In this document: one piece after another, positions 32,257-39,336 of the stretch | Layout: each line of letters opens with the position of its first letter | Numbering within the stretch: the first letter of the stretch is position 1 | Source of the DNA: DASYSA01 sp036003885 | GTDB taxonomy: Bacteria > Acidobacteriota > Blastocatellia > UBA7656 | Reading direction: 5' to 3' | NCBI GenBank assembly: GCA_036003885.1 | Contig: DASYSA010000656.1 | Location: 1 to 39,336 of the forward strand | DNA length: 39,336 nucleotides | Program-made: the position numbers and the translations under genes | The notes under the pieces: generated by a model | The model's database searches: none | Told to the model about the DNA's origin: nothing | What the model saw: the letters and a program-made list of their open reading frames with translations, nothing else

Positions 32257-35235
32257 ATGAAGACTATCACTCGATTCATCGGTTTCGCCTTATTAATGGA
32301 TGCACTGAAAGTAGGATCAGCATTGGCGATCTGCGTAGTCGCGTCAGGTTCAATCAGTATGGCGCAATCCGGATCTGGAAACGCCGCCCTCGAAGGACTG
32401 GTCAAAGATAGCAGCGGAGCGCTGATCTCTGGCGCCATCACAACTGCGCGGAACACCGATACCGGACTGCAGCGCGCGGCCACGACCGACGACCGTGGTC
32501 GCTTTACAATGCCTGCGTTGCCTGTGGGCCGCTACGTTGTGAAGGTTGCGGCGAACGGATTCGGCGAGGTCACCCGCTCTGATGTTGTCTTGAGTGTTGG
32601 TGAGACTTCAACGGTCGATATAACCCTTCAGCCTGCCACAATCACAGCGCAGGTAGACGTTACAGCAGACCAGCAACTCCTTGATCCCAAAGCGCACAGT
32701 GCCAGCTCGGTGATTCCGGAGAGGAGCGTCGAGGATCTGCCGGCGCGGGGACGTAATTTCTCGGAGTACATTCAGCTGACTCCTTCCGTCATCCAGGAAT
32801 CTGACCGCTTTGGTCTGGTCATTGCCGGCCAGCGTTCGATCAATTCAAACGTGGCAATCGACGGCGCGGACTTCAACGACGCACTCCAGGGCAATCAGCG
32901 TGGTGGCAACGAGGCGGTGTTTTTCTTTCCGCAGACTGCGGTGCGTGAGTTTCAGGTGCTGCGGGCGGGCGCTACCGCTGAGGTTGGACGAACCAGTGCC
33001 GGGTTTGTGAACGTCGCGACCAAGTCAGGAACGAACGACGTTCACGGGGAGGCGCTCTATTTCAATCGCAACCGAAGCCTCACGTCAAAGGACGCCTTCG
33101 GGAACAAATTGGATAACCAGCAGAACCAATTCGGGGGTTCCATTGGCGGACCGATCGTGCGAGATCATGCTCTGTTCTTTGCCGGACTCGAACAGAACTT
33201 CCTGCATATCCCATTCGTGGTCAAATTCGCGTCGCCAGCCGCAGGAGTTTCTCTGCCCGCGGACGTTCAGGGGCTTCAGGGCGAGCAGCGCACGAGCAAT
33301 AATCCTACGTCACTCTTCGGGCGTGTTGACTGGCAACTGTCAAAGATCAGCACGCTAAACCTGCAATACACTTACTCGCGACTGCACGGACAGAATTTTA
33401 ACTTCGACAACAACACAACGGTGACCGACTTGGCGCCTACCACGAATTTCGAGCGCACTGGAACAAGCAACGGGTTCAAATCGGCTTTCGTGTCGGTGCT
33501 TAGCTCGAGTGTTGTTAACGAAATGCGCGGACAGATCGCGACTGACAAACGCTTCGAGGGCCCAAACTCTAACCTGCCCCAGATCAGCATTGCCGGCTTC
33601 GGCACCTTAGGCGGCGACAACGCCCGCCCGCGACTTTTCGAGACTACGCGCTTTGAGCTGGCAGACAACCTTACGGTAGATGTGAGTGCACACCGACTGC
33701 GATTCGGCTTCGACACGAACATAAACCGGGCCCACCAGGAGCGCGAGTCCAACATTCAAGGTCGTTACGACTTCGAGACCCGCGTCAACAGCAGCGGAGC
33801 GTTAGTCGCGGATAGCGTATCTAACTTTGTTAGCCAGCGACCCCGCCGCTTCCGGCAGACCATTCCGGGCTTCAACCCGGATGATTTGATCTTCCACGGA
33901 ACCCAGCGAGAGTTGGCGTTCTTCGCGCAGGACAACATCGCCGTGACGCGCGCGGTTACACTAACGGCCGGTCTGCGGTGGGAAGGTCAGTGGAATCCGC
34001 AACCTACCCATCCGAATCCTGCCATTCCGGAGACTGCGCTTATCCCTGATGATCTAAGAATGTGGCAGCCCAGGTTGGGCCTGGCCTGGGATGCCGCCGG
34101 CAAGGGCAAAACCGTCGTACGTCTGTCGGCCGGAATCTATGACGCTCGCACACCAGCCAACCTCTTTCAGCGGGTGTTCACCGACAACGGCCTGACCACG
34201 CTCGCCGTGGACATCAGCGAAACCAGCGCCTGCCGCAACTCCACCGACCCAAACCTCGCCGGATGTCTCTTGCGAGGGCCGAACGCAATAATCAGATTCC
34301 CTAACGTATTTACGACAGTGCCGGCCGCAAGTTTTATCACCAAGCCGCGCGTGTTTGGCTTCGATTCGACGTTTCGAAACCCTCGATCCTTCCAGTTCTC
34401 AAGTACGATCGAACAGGACATTGGCGGGCAGACGTTTGCCTCGGTTGGGTACATTCATGGTTCGACGTGGGCGCTGCAGCGGAGGCTCGACCGCAATCTG
34501 CTTCCACCGACGTTGTCAGTGACTGGAATGCCGATCTTCCCGGCCACTCGGCCGAACCCGACGATCGGCGTCCTGTCGATCAACGAATCTACAGCGCACT
34601 CTACATACGATGCAATGACGCTCAGCCTAACGCGCCATGTTGTTGCTCGAACTCATTTCCAGGTCAACTACACCCTTGCTCGAAATCGGGATGATGACTC
34701 GAACGAGCGGAACTTCTCGCGCGAGACCACTCTCAATCCGTTCGACCTCGCAATAGAAGACGCACCTTCCAAGCAGGACGTGCGACACAACCTTAGCGTC
34801 AATGGACTGTTCGATCTCGGCCGCGGATTCACGGCATCAGGGATCATCATCGCAAGGTCAGGTGTGCCTTTTAACCAGGTGATCGGAACCGACACGCAAA
34901 ACGATTTGAATGATGACAACGACCGCGCGATCATCGACAAGCACGTGGCCGCGCGCAACGCGGTCAGGCAGCCGCGGTTCTTTAATCTCGACTTGCGATT
35001 ACTGAAATCCTTCAGGTTAAGTGAGGCGCGCAGGCTCGCCCTTTCAGTCGAGGCCTTCAACGTAACACGAAACACCAACAAAGGTTTCGGCAATGATGGG
35101 ATTAGCATTTACGGAGTTCCGCTTTCTGACGGCTCTCCCTCTGTGCTTACGGCCGGGAAGCCGCTATTCGCTCCGTCTACGGCTCGCTTCGGCGGCCCGC
35201 GCCAGGTGCAGCTAGGCGCTCGCTTCATTTTTTGA
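32257..35235 (+). CDS. Second Oar-like TonB-dependent outer-membrane receptor
   Basis: This 992-residue protein has the same architecture as the preceding receptor. The signal peptide is longer than usual and ends near SMAQ. A carboxypeptidase-regulatory domain (LEGLVKDSSGALISGAITTA) follows, then a plug (LPARGRNFSEYIQLTPSV, NVAIDGADFNDALQG) and a barrel ending VQLGARFIF. Identity to the first receptor is limited, so the pair is not a recent duplication. A GGAAGGAC box lies before the ATG. Its RNNTKS-like barrel region includes SVEAFNVTRNTNKGFGN, parallel to the FNLFNKTN motif of the neighbour. The ligand is unknown. It may be transcribed separately, since 220 bases lie between the two genes, but no promoter was identified. 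Confidence 0.92.
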   Translation: MKTITRFIGFALLMDALKVGSALAICVVASGSISMAQSGSGNAALEGLVKDSSGALISGAITTARNTDTGLQRAATTDDRGRFTMPALPVGRYVVKVAANGFGEVTRSDVVLSVGETSTVDITLQPATITAQVDVTADQQLLDPKAHSASSVIPERSVEDLPARGRNFSEYIQLTPSVIQESDRFGLVIAGQRSINSNVAIDGADFNDALQGNQRGGNEAVFFFPQTAVREFQVLRAGATAEVGRTSAGFVNVATKSGTNDVHGEALYFNRNRSLTSKDAFGNKLDNQQNQFGGSIGGPIVRDHALFFAGLEQNFLHIPFVVKFASPAAGVSLPADVQGLQGEQRTSNNPTSLFGRVDWQLSKISTLNLQYTYSRLHGQNFNFDNNTTVTDLAPTTNFERTGTSNGFKSAFVSVLSSSVVNEMRGQIATDKRFEGPNSNLPQISIAGFGTLGGDNARPRLFETTRFELADNLTVDVSAHRLRFGFDTNINRAHQERESNIQGRYDFETRVNSSGALVADSVSNFVSQRPRRFRQTIPGFNPDDLIFHGTQRELAFFAQDNIAVTRAVTLTAGLRWEGQWNPQPTHPNPAIPETALIPDDLRMWQPRLGLAWDAAGKGKTVVRLSAGIYDARTPANLFQRVFTDNGLTTLAVDISETSACRNSTDPNLAGCLLRGPNAIIRFPNVFTTVPAASFITKPRVFGFDSTFRNPRSFQFSSTIEQDIGGQTFASVGYIHGSTWALQRRLDRNLLPPTLSVTGMPIFPATRPNPTIGVLSINESTAHSTYDAMTLSLTRHVVARTHFQVNYTLARNRDDDSNERNFSRETTLNPFDLAIEDAPSKQDVRHNLSVNGLFDLGRGFTASGIIIARSGVPFNQVIGTDTQNDLNDDNDRAIIDKHVAARNAVRQPRFFNLDLRLLKSFRLSEARRLALSVEAFNVTRNTNKGFGNDGISIYGVPLSDGSPSVLTAGKPLFAPSTARFGGPRQVQLGARFIF

Positions 35236-35361
35236 CAGCGGATTGTGGAACGGTACATAGCGCCGAAGTCGTAGGAAAGGAGTCTGTGTTAGCCTCGATG
35301 CCACGAAGGATTGAAGAGGATTGGAAAGCGACAAAGGTCCAGGGAACCGAAAGGCTGTTCG

Positions 35362-36219
35362 TTATTGCGGAATCCTTTGACTCTGCTTAGGGTTGGGTGC
35401 GGCTCCGACACTTACCTCGATTTCCGAGTCTAACCCGGCCAGCGCCGGACTGCCCTCCATCAGCATGTCGTCGTAGTAGGTGCGAAATTCGTCGTTTATT
35501 TCCAGCTTCACCAGTAAGTCATCAACAACACCTGAGATGCCTCTCACATCCGTCATGCTGTAGACCTCATCCTGGATGAGTTGAAGAGAATCGCTGACTA
35601 CGCGCATGCGTGCCTCGATCAGCCGTACAAGCTCTTTGAGCTGTCCCACCTTCGTTGTGCGCTGGTGCAGGATTTGAATGTGTTGATCGAGTGTACTTCT
35701 CACCTGCTTCGATTGCTCGTTGCGCGCCGCCTTCTCCAGGCGTTCGCGTTCTTTGTTCAGCCGATCGTGGATCTCCGCATAATTGCGATTAGCCAGAAGG
35801 TAGTGCCCGCGCAGCATGCGTATGTACTCCAGCCGGAAGCTGGAGAGCTTCTCTATGGTTCCTTCCAGGGATGGGCCAGACGTCTGGTCCTTTTGTAGCT
35901 CTCCTGCCCGGTTCTCGATTTCGCAGCAAAGCTGCCGGAGGGCGAGGAAGTCCGTCTTATATGTTGCCGGCAAGCCGGCGAGTATCTGATTCTCCGTGGT
36001 TTCCTGTTCTCGTTTTTGCTGGCGTTCGGCTCGCGAGCGCAGGAGTCTCTGGACAAACGGGGTCTGCGCGAGCATCAGAACGCTCAGTTCGCCTGCCACC
36101 AACAGGAATAGAAAGCCCGGATGGACGACCACCGAAAGGAGAGCCATAACACCTATGAAAAACAGGTTCGGCAAGCTCTGATAGAGAGCTTTGATGCGAT
36201 TACTTTCAGGGTGCGGCAT
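35362..36219 (-). CDS. Membrane protein with long cytoplasmic coiled coil, unknown function
   Basis: This 285-residue protein has two closely spaced hydrophobic segments (about 18-52: LFFIGVMALLSVVVHPGFLF, then VAGELSVLMLA). About 200 residues of heptad-rich helix follow (RLLRSRAERQQKREQE, EIHDRLNKERERLEKAARNE) and a short Pro/Gln-rich tail. An AGAAAGG box precedes the ATG at 36219. I recognise no named family. It is divergently transcribed from the substrate-binding/VWA lipoprotein gene, with about 230 bases between them, so the two may share control and act together at the cytoplasmic membrane. That link is inferred from position only. No enzymatic motif is visible. Confidence 0.75.
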   Translation of the reverse strand: MPHPESNRIKALYQSLPNLFFIGVMALLSVVVHPGFLFLLVAGELSVLMLAQTPFVQRLLRSRAERQQKREQETTENQILAGLPATYKTDFLALRQLCCEIENRAGELQKDQTSGPSLEGTIEKLSSFRLEYIRMLRGHYLLANRNYAEIHDRLNKERERLEKAARNEQSKQVRSTLDQHIQILHQRTTKVGQLKELVRLIEARMRVVSDSLQLIQDEVYSMTDVRGISGVVDDLLVKLEINDEFRTYYDDMLMEGSPALAGLDSEIEVSVGAAPNPKQSQRIPQ

Positions 36220-36446
36220 CGTGCGGCCTTTCTGTTGAGCCTTACAATATTACGCGGCTCATTATATAGTGTCGCGGTGACGCTGGCCACGTCGGTTTCC
36301 GTACACCGCGGCCGGCGGGCGTCGACACAATCAAAGGATCGGTCAGCTTCTTAGCGGCGCCATCGTCTATCGAATTCTTTTTTGAGACATTTCAAGACAC
36401 GAGAGAGAGCGAGCAATCGAACTCAGTTGAAGATTGGAGCGAGTGA

Positions 36447-38132
36447 ATGTCGCGTGATACTTTCCGCTGGATCTGTGCTTTGTCGCTGGTGATGCTGCTT
36501 TTTTGGAGCTGCTCATCTCGACCGTCCTCTCAAAAGGATGCGGGGAATGAGCCTGCACCCCCTGGTAGCCTCGAATTAGTCTTCACCTACGGTTCAGAAA
36601 AAGAAGCCTGGATCAAGGATGTGACCGCAGTCTTCAACAGCGGCAATCACAAAACCAGCAAGGGCAGAGCGATCTTTGTGAGAGCTCTTCCGATGGGTTC
36701 AGGAGACGTCATAGACGAAGTGCTTTCCGGCAAACGGCAGACGCATCTGATAAGCCCCGCTTCAGGCGCCTTCATCAAGCTCGGTAATACTCAATCAAGG
36801 GCGAAGATGGGGACAGACCTTGTCTCATCCACGGAGACGCTCATGCTTTCGCCGGTAGTCATCGCAATGTGGAAGCCCATGGCCGAGGCGCTTGGGTGGG
36901 GCAAGAAACCCATCGGCTGGTCGGACATTCTCGCACTCGCGCGTAATCCCCAAGGCTGGTCGGCTTATGGACATCCACAGTGGGGGAAATTCAAGTTCGG
37001 CCACACCCATCCGGAATACAGCAACAGCGGCCTGATCTCACTGCTCGCAGAAGTCTATGCCGCTACTGGAAAGGTAGCCGGGCTCACCTTGGGCGATGTG
37101 AATAAGCCTGCCACCGGCGCTTATCTTGATGGCATTGAACAAGCGGTTGTTCACTACGGAACTTCAACGGGCTTCTTCAATTCCAAGATGCTGGCAAACG
37201 GTCCTGAGTACTTGAGCGCCGCAGTGCTCTATGAAAGCAATGTCATCGAATCCTACTCTTCCCAATACAGTCTGGCCTTTCCTGTCGTAGCCATTTATCC
37301 CAAGGAGGGAACTTTCTGGAGCGATCATCCGGTGGGTGTTATCGAAAGAGATTGGGTGACCCCGGAACATCGAGAAGCCGCCAAAGCTTATACGCAGTTC
37401 TTGTTAGAGCGACCTCAGCAGGAAAAGACCCTCGGCTACGGGTTTCATCCCGGCGACGTAACGATTCAGCCAAGTGCTCCGCTGGATGCAGAGCATGGCG
37501 TTGATCCCAGAGAGCCGAAAACTACGCTGGAAGTGCCAACGGTCGAAGTCATGGATGCAATCATCAAACTCTGGCGCGAACATAAGAAGCACTCCAACAT
37601 CGTCCTGGTCTTCGACACATCCGGGAGCATGAAGGACAACAATAAGATGCCGGGCGCGAAGAATGGAGCCAAGCAGTTAATAGCGATGCTTGATGACAGA
37701 GACTATCTATCTATTCTCCCGTTCAACTCTCGACCCTCCTGGGAAGGGAAAGACCTGCTTATTCAGAAGGACCGCGAACTGGCTACGAGAACGATTGACT
37801 CCTTCTTTCCTGCCGGCGGGACGGGGCTTTACGACTCCATAGACCAGGCGTACCGATATCTGTTGGACAATCCGAAGGGCGACAAGATCTCGGCCATTGT
37901 TGTTCTCACCGATGGTGCGGATACCGACAGCAAGACATCTCTCCAGGAATTGGTCGCCAGGATGCACTTTGACAATGAACGTAATGCCATCCGTGTTTTC
38001 ACCATCGGTTACGGCTCGGACGCAGTAAAGGATGTCCTGAAGTCTATTGCCGATGCGACTCAGGCAAAGTTCTTCGAAGGCACAACTGAGAACATCCAGT
38101 CGGTCTTCAGGGAAATCTCAACCTTCTTCTAA
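36447..38132 (+). CDS. Lipoprotein with substrate-binding and VWA domains
   Basis: This 561-residue exported protein begins with a lipoprotein-like signal (LVMLLFWSCSS; the Cys is well placed though the residues before it are atypical). Residues about 45-355 form a bacterial solute-binding-type domain (LELVFTYGSEKEAWIKDV, LISPASGAFIKLG, GKFKFGHTHPEYSNSGLISL, VVAIYPKEGTFWSDHP). Residues about 385-561 form a von Willebrand A domain with an intact metal site: DTSGSM near residue 390, the Thr in GGTGLYDS, and LTDGAD near 488. A ligand-binding receptor joined to a metal-dependent adhesion module suggests sensing or complex assembly at the membrane rather than plain transport. No ABC permease or ATPase is nearby. 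A paralogue follows 23 bases downstream. Confidence 0.9.
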   Translation: MSRDTFRWICALSLVMLLFWSCSSRPSSQKDAGNEPAPPGSLELVFTYGSEKEAWIKDVTAVFNSGNHKTSKGRAIFVRALPMGSGDVIDEVLSGKRQTHLISPASGAFIKLGNTQSRAKMGTDLVSSTETLMLSPVVIAMWKPMAEALGWGKKPIGWSDILALARNPQGWSAYGHPQWGKFKFGHTHPEYSNSGLISLLAEVYAATGKVAGLTLGDVNKPATGAYLDGIEQAVVHYGTSTGFFNSKMLANGPEYLSAAVLYESNVIESYSSQYSLAFPVVAIYPKEGTFWSDHPVGVIERDWVTPEHREAAKAYTQFLLERPQQEKTLGYGFHPGDVTIQPSAPLDAEHGVDPREPKTTLEVPTVEVMDAIIKLWREHKKHSNIVLVFDTSGSMKDNNKMPGAKNGAKQLIAMLDDRDYLSILPFNSRPSWEGKDLLIQKDRELATRTIDSFFPAGGTGLYDSIDQAYRYLLDNPKGDKISAIVVLTDGADTDSKTSLQELVARMHFDNERNAIRVFTIGYGSDAVKDVLKSIADATQAKFFEGTTENIQSVFREISTFF

Positions 38133-38155
38133 CGTCTGCTCGATGGGAACTACTT

Positions 38156-39336
38156 ATGTCAGAAGGCAAGCTAAGTCTGGTGGGCAAAATCATCATCGTG
38201 CTGGTGATCGTCGGCTGTGCCTACGGAGGCTACTATTTCCTGATCAGGAAGAAACCGGCTGATGATCCGAATCAACAGCCTGGACAAGCAAGGGCCGCGG
38301 AGTCCAGCCAGTGGAAAGGCAACGCCGTCGAGATCGGCATTGCCTATGGCACTGAGAAGAAGAGCTGGCTGGAGTGGGCCGTGCAGGAGTTTGGAAAGAC
38401 TTCTGACGGTCAACAAATCAAGATCAATCTCATTCCGAAGGGATCGCAGGAAGGCGCACAGGCTTTGGTCGCCGGCGACAAGACTATTAATGTCTGGGCG
38501 CCGGCCAGCTCGCTTTATAAGGACACTTTTGTTCAAGATTGGCAGGTCAAGTACAGCAATAGTCCGATACTGAAGGAAGAAAACCTGGCTTTGACGCCGA
38601 TGGTCTTTGTCATGTGGGGCGAGCGGTACCAGGCTTTCATTCAGAAGTACAAGTCACTGAATTTTGTGACGGTCGCGCAGGCTCTCAAGGAGAAGGGCGG
38701 ATGGGATGCGATCGCCAAAAAACCGGAATGGGGTTTATTTAAGCTGGGCCATACTCGTCCCAGCAAGTCCAATAGCGGGCTGATGACCCTGGTGCTGATG
38801 GCTTACGACTTCACGGGAAAGACTCGCGATTTAACTCTCAAGGATATTCTGAACACTGAGTTTCAGGACTGGATGCTGAAGTTGGAACAAGCTGTGAGCG
38901 GGCTCTCCGATAGTACAGGCACTCTGATGCGAGAGATGGTCCTGAAAGGTCCCTCCTCATTCGATGCGATCTTTGTTTACGAAAGCGTGGCCATTGACTT
39001 CCTCAAGAGCGCGGAGGGACGCTGGGGAGAGCTTCACATTGTCTATCCGAAAGAGAACATGTGGAGTGAGAATCCGTTCTACATAATCGATGCACCCTGG
39101 AGTTCGAAGGAGCAGCGCGCGGCAGCACAGGTATTTCTGAACTTCCTGTTGACGGAGCCCATACAAAGAGAATCATTGAAGCACGGCTTTCGTCCGGCGA
39201 ACACGAATGTGCCGGTGATATTCGCCGACAGCCCGTTTAGCCTCTATCAGAGATATGGGTTGCAGATTGAACCGGGATCGACCTCCGAACCGCCCACGGC
39301 TGAAGTCGTGAACAACCTGCTGGCAATCTGGCAGCG
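38156..39336 (+). CDS. Membrane-anchored substrate-binding protein, partial (possible VWA continuation)
   Basis: The ATG at 38156 opens a frame that runs to the window edge without a stop (393 complete codons). It begins with a membrane anchor (KIIIVLVIVGCAYGGYYFLI; a VGC could also be a lipobox) and then a solute-binding-type domain parallel to the preceding gene. GIAYGTEKKSWLEWAV matches TYGSEKEAWIKDV, FKLGHTRPSKSNSGLMTL matches FKFGHTHPEYSNSGLISL, and YPKENMWSENPF matches YPKEGTFWSDHP. The last residues (PPTAEVVNNLLAIWQR) align with the segment immediately before the VWA domain of the neighbour (VPTVEVMDAIIKLWRE). A VWA domain may therefore follow beyond the edge. Only 23 bases separate the genes, so they are probably co-transcribed. 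Confidence 0.85.
   Translation, partial: MSEGKLSLVGKIIIVLVIVGCAYGGYYFLIRKKPADDPNQQPGQARAAESSQWKGNAVEIGIAYGTEKKSWLEWAVQEFGKTSDGQQIKINLIPKGSQEGAQALVAGDKTINVWAPASSLYKDTFVQDWQVKYSNSPILKEENLALTPMVFVMWGERYQAFIQKYKSLNFVTVAQALKEKGGWDAIAKKPEWGLFKLGHTRPSKSNSGLMTLVLMAYDFTGKTRDLTLKDILNTEFQDWMLKLEQAVSGLSDSTGTLMREMVLKGPSSFDAIFVYESVAIDFLKSAEGRWGELHIVYPKENMWSENPFYIIDAPWSSKEQRAAAQVFLNFLLTEPIQRESLKHGFRPANTNVPVIFADSPFSLYQRYGLQIEPGSTSEPPTAEVVNNLLAIWQ

Noticed and set aside
35296..35391. Short plus-strand frame after the second receptor
   Set aside because: A GGAAAGGAG lies upstream, but the spacing is too long and the roughly 30-residue product overlaps the end of the minus-strand coiled-coil gene.

Overview
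The window looks like chromosomal DNA of an Acidobacteriota-type bacterium, probably Blastocatellia. This is inferred from gene content: Oar-like TonB-dependent receptors with an N-terminal carboxypeptidase-regulatory domain, a mixed type II secretion/type IV pilus cluster whose secretin carries a cohesin-like domain, and intergenic heptamer repeats. No rRNA or other taxonomic marker is present, so the assignment stays tentative.

Layout. (1) 0.4-8.4 kb, plus strand: gspF, gspE, secretin, two gspG-type prepilins and a pilM/gspL-like actin-fold gene. This is an envelope-spanning secretion or pilus machine that stops after the pilM-like gene; no pilN, pilO, gspH-K or prepilin peptidase is seen. 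Inverted arrays of 7-base repeats lie in front of the cluster and on both sides of the pilM-like gene. (2) 8.5-13.4 kb, minus strand: a large exported M14 zinc carboxypeptidase and an exported TPR protein, separated by an inverted-repeat element with perfect 26-bp arms. (3) 13.75 kb: tRNA-His(GTG). (4) 14.2-24.1 kb: a redox/stress region, almost all on the minus strand. It encodes two aldo/keto reductases, a YceI protein, an F420-reductase-like NADP-binding protein, a zinc alcohol dehydrogenase, a NIPSNAP protein, a cytochrome P460, a STAS-domain protein and a GAF-PAS-PAS sigma-54 activator. (5) 24.4-27.5 kb: small membrane ORFs, a PafA-type alkaline phosphatase and a small Cys/His protein of unknown function. 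(6) 28-35.2 kb, plus strand: two intact Oar-like receptors preceded by two receptor remnants. (7) 35.4 kb to the end: a coiled-coil membrane protein divergent from two tandem paralogous genes, a substrate-binding/VWA lipoprotein and a membrane-anchored substrate-binding protein cut by the window edge.

The most unusual signal is a repeated pattern of broken genes. Short 5' ends of otherwise recognisable genes (NmrA, SnoaL/ester cyclase, alpha/beta hydrolase, Ohr/OsmC and an Oar-like receptor), plus a frameshifted STAS paralogue, sit in the same orientation and just upstream of an intact gene. They keep their start codons and mostly their ribosome binding sites. These pieces are too short or too broken for ordinary gene calling. 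They suggest repeated deletion, possibly leaving one gene's expression signals in front of the next. The second notable signal is the tandem SBP/VWA locus at the right edge. All calls come from reading the sequence; no database search was run.
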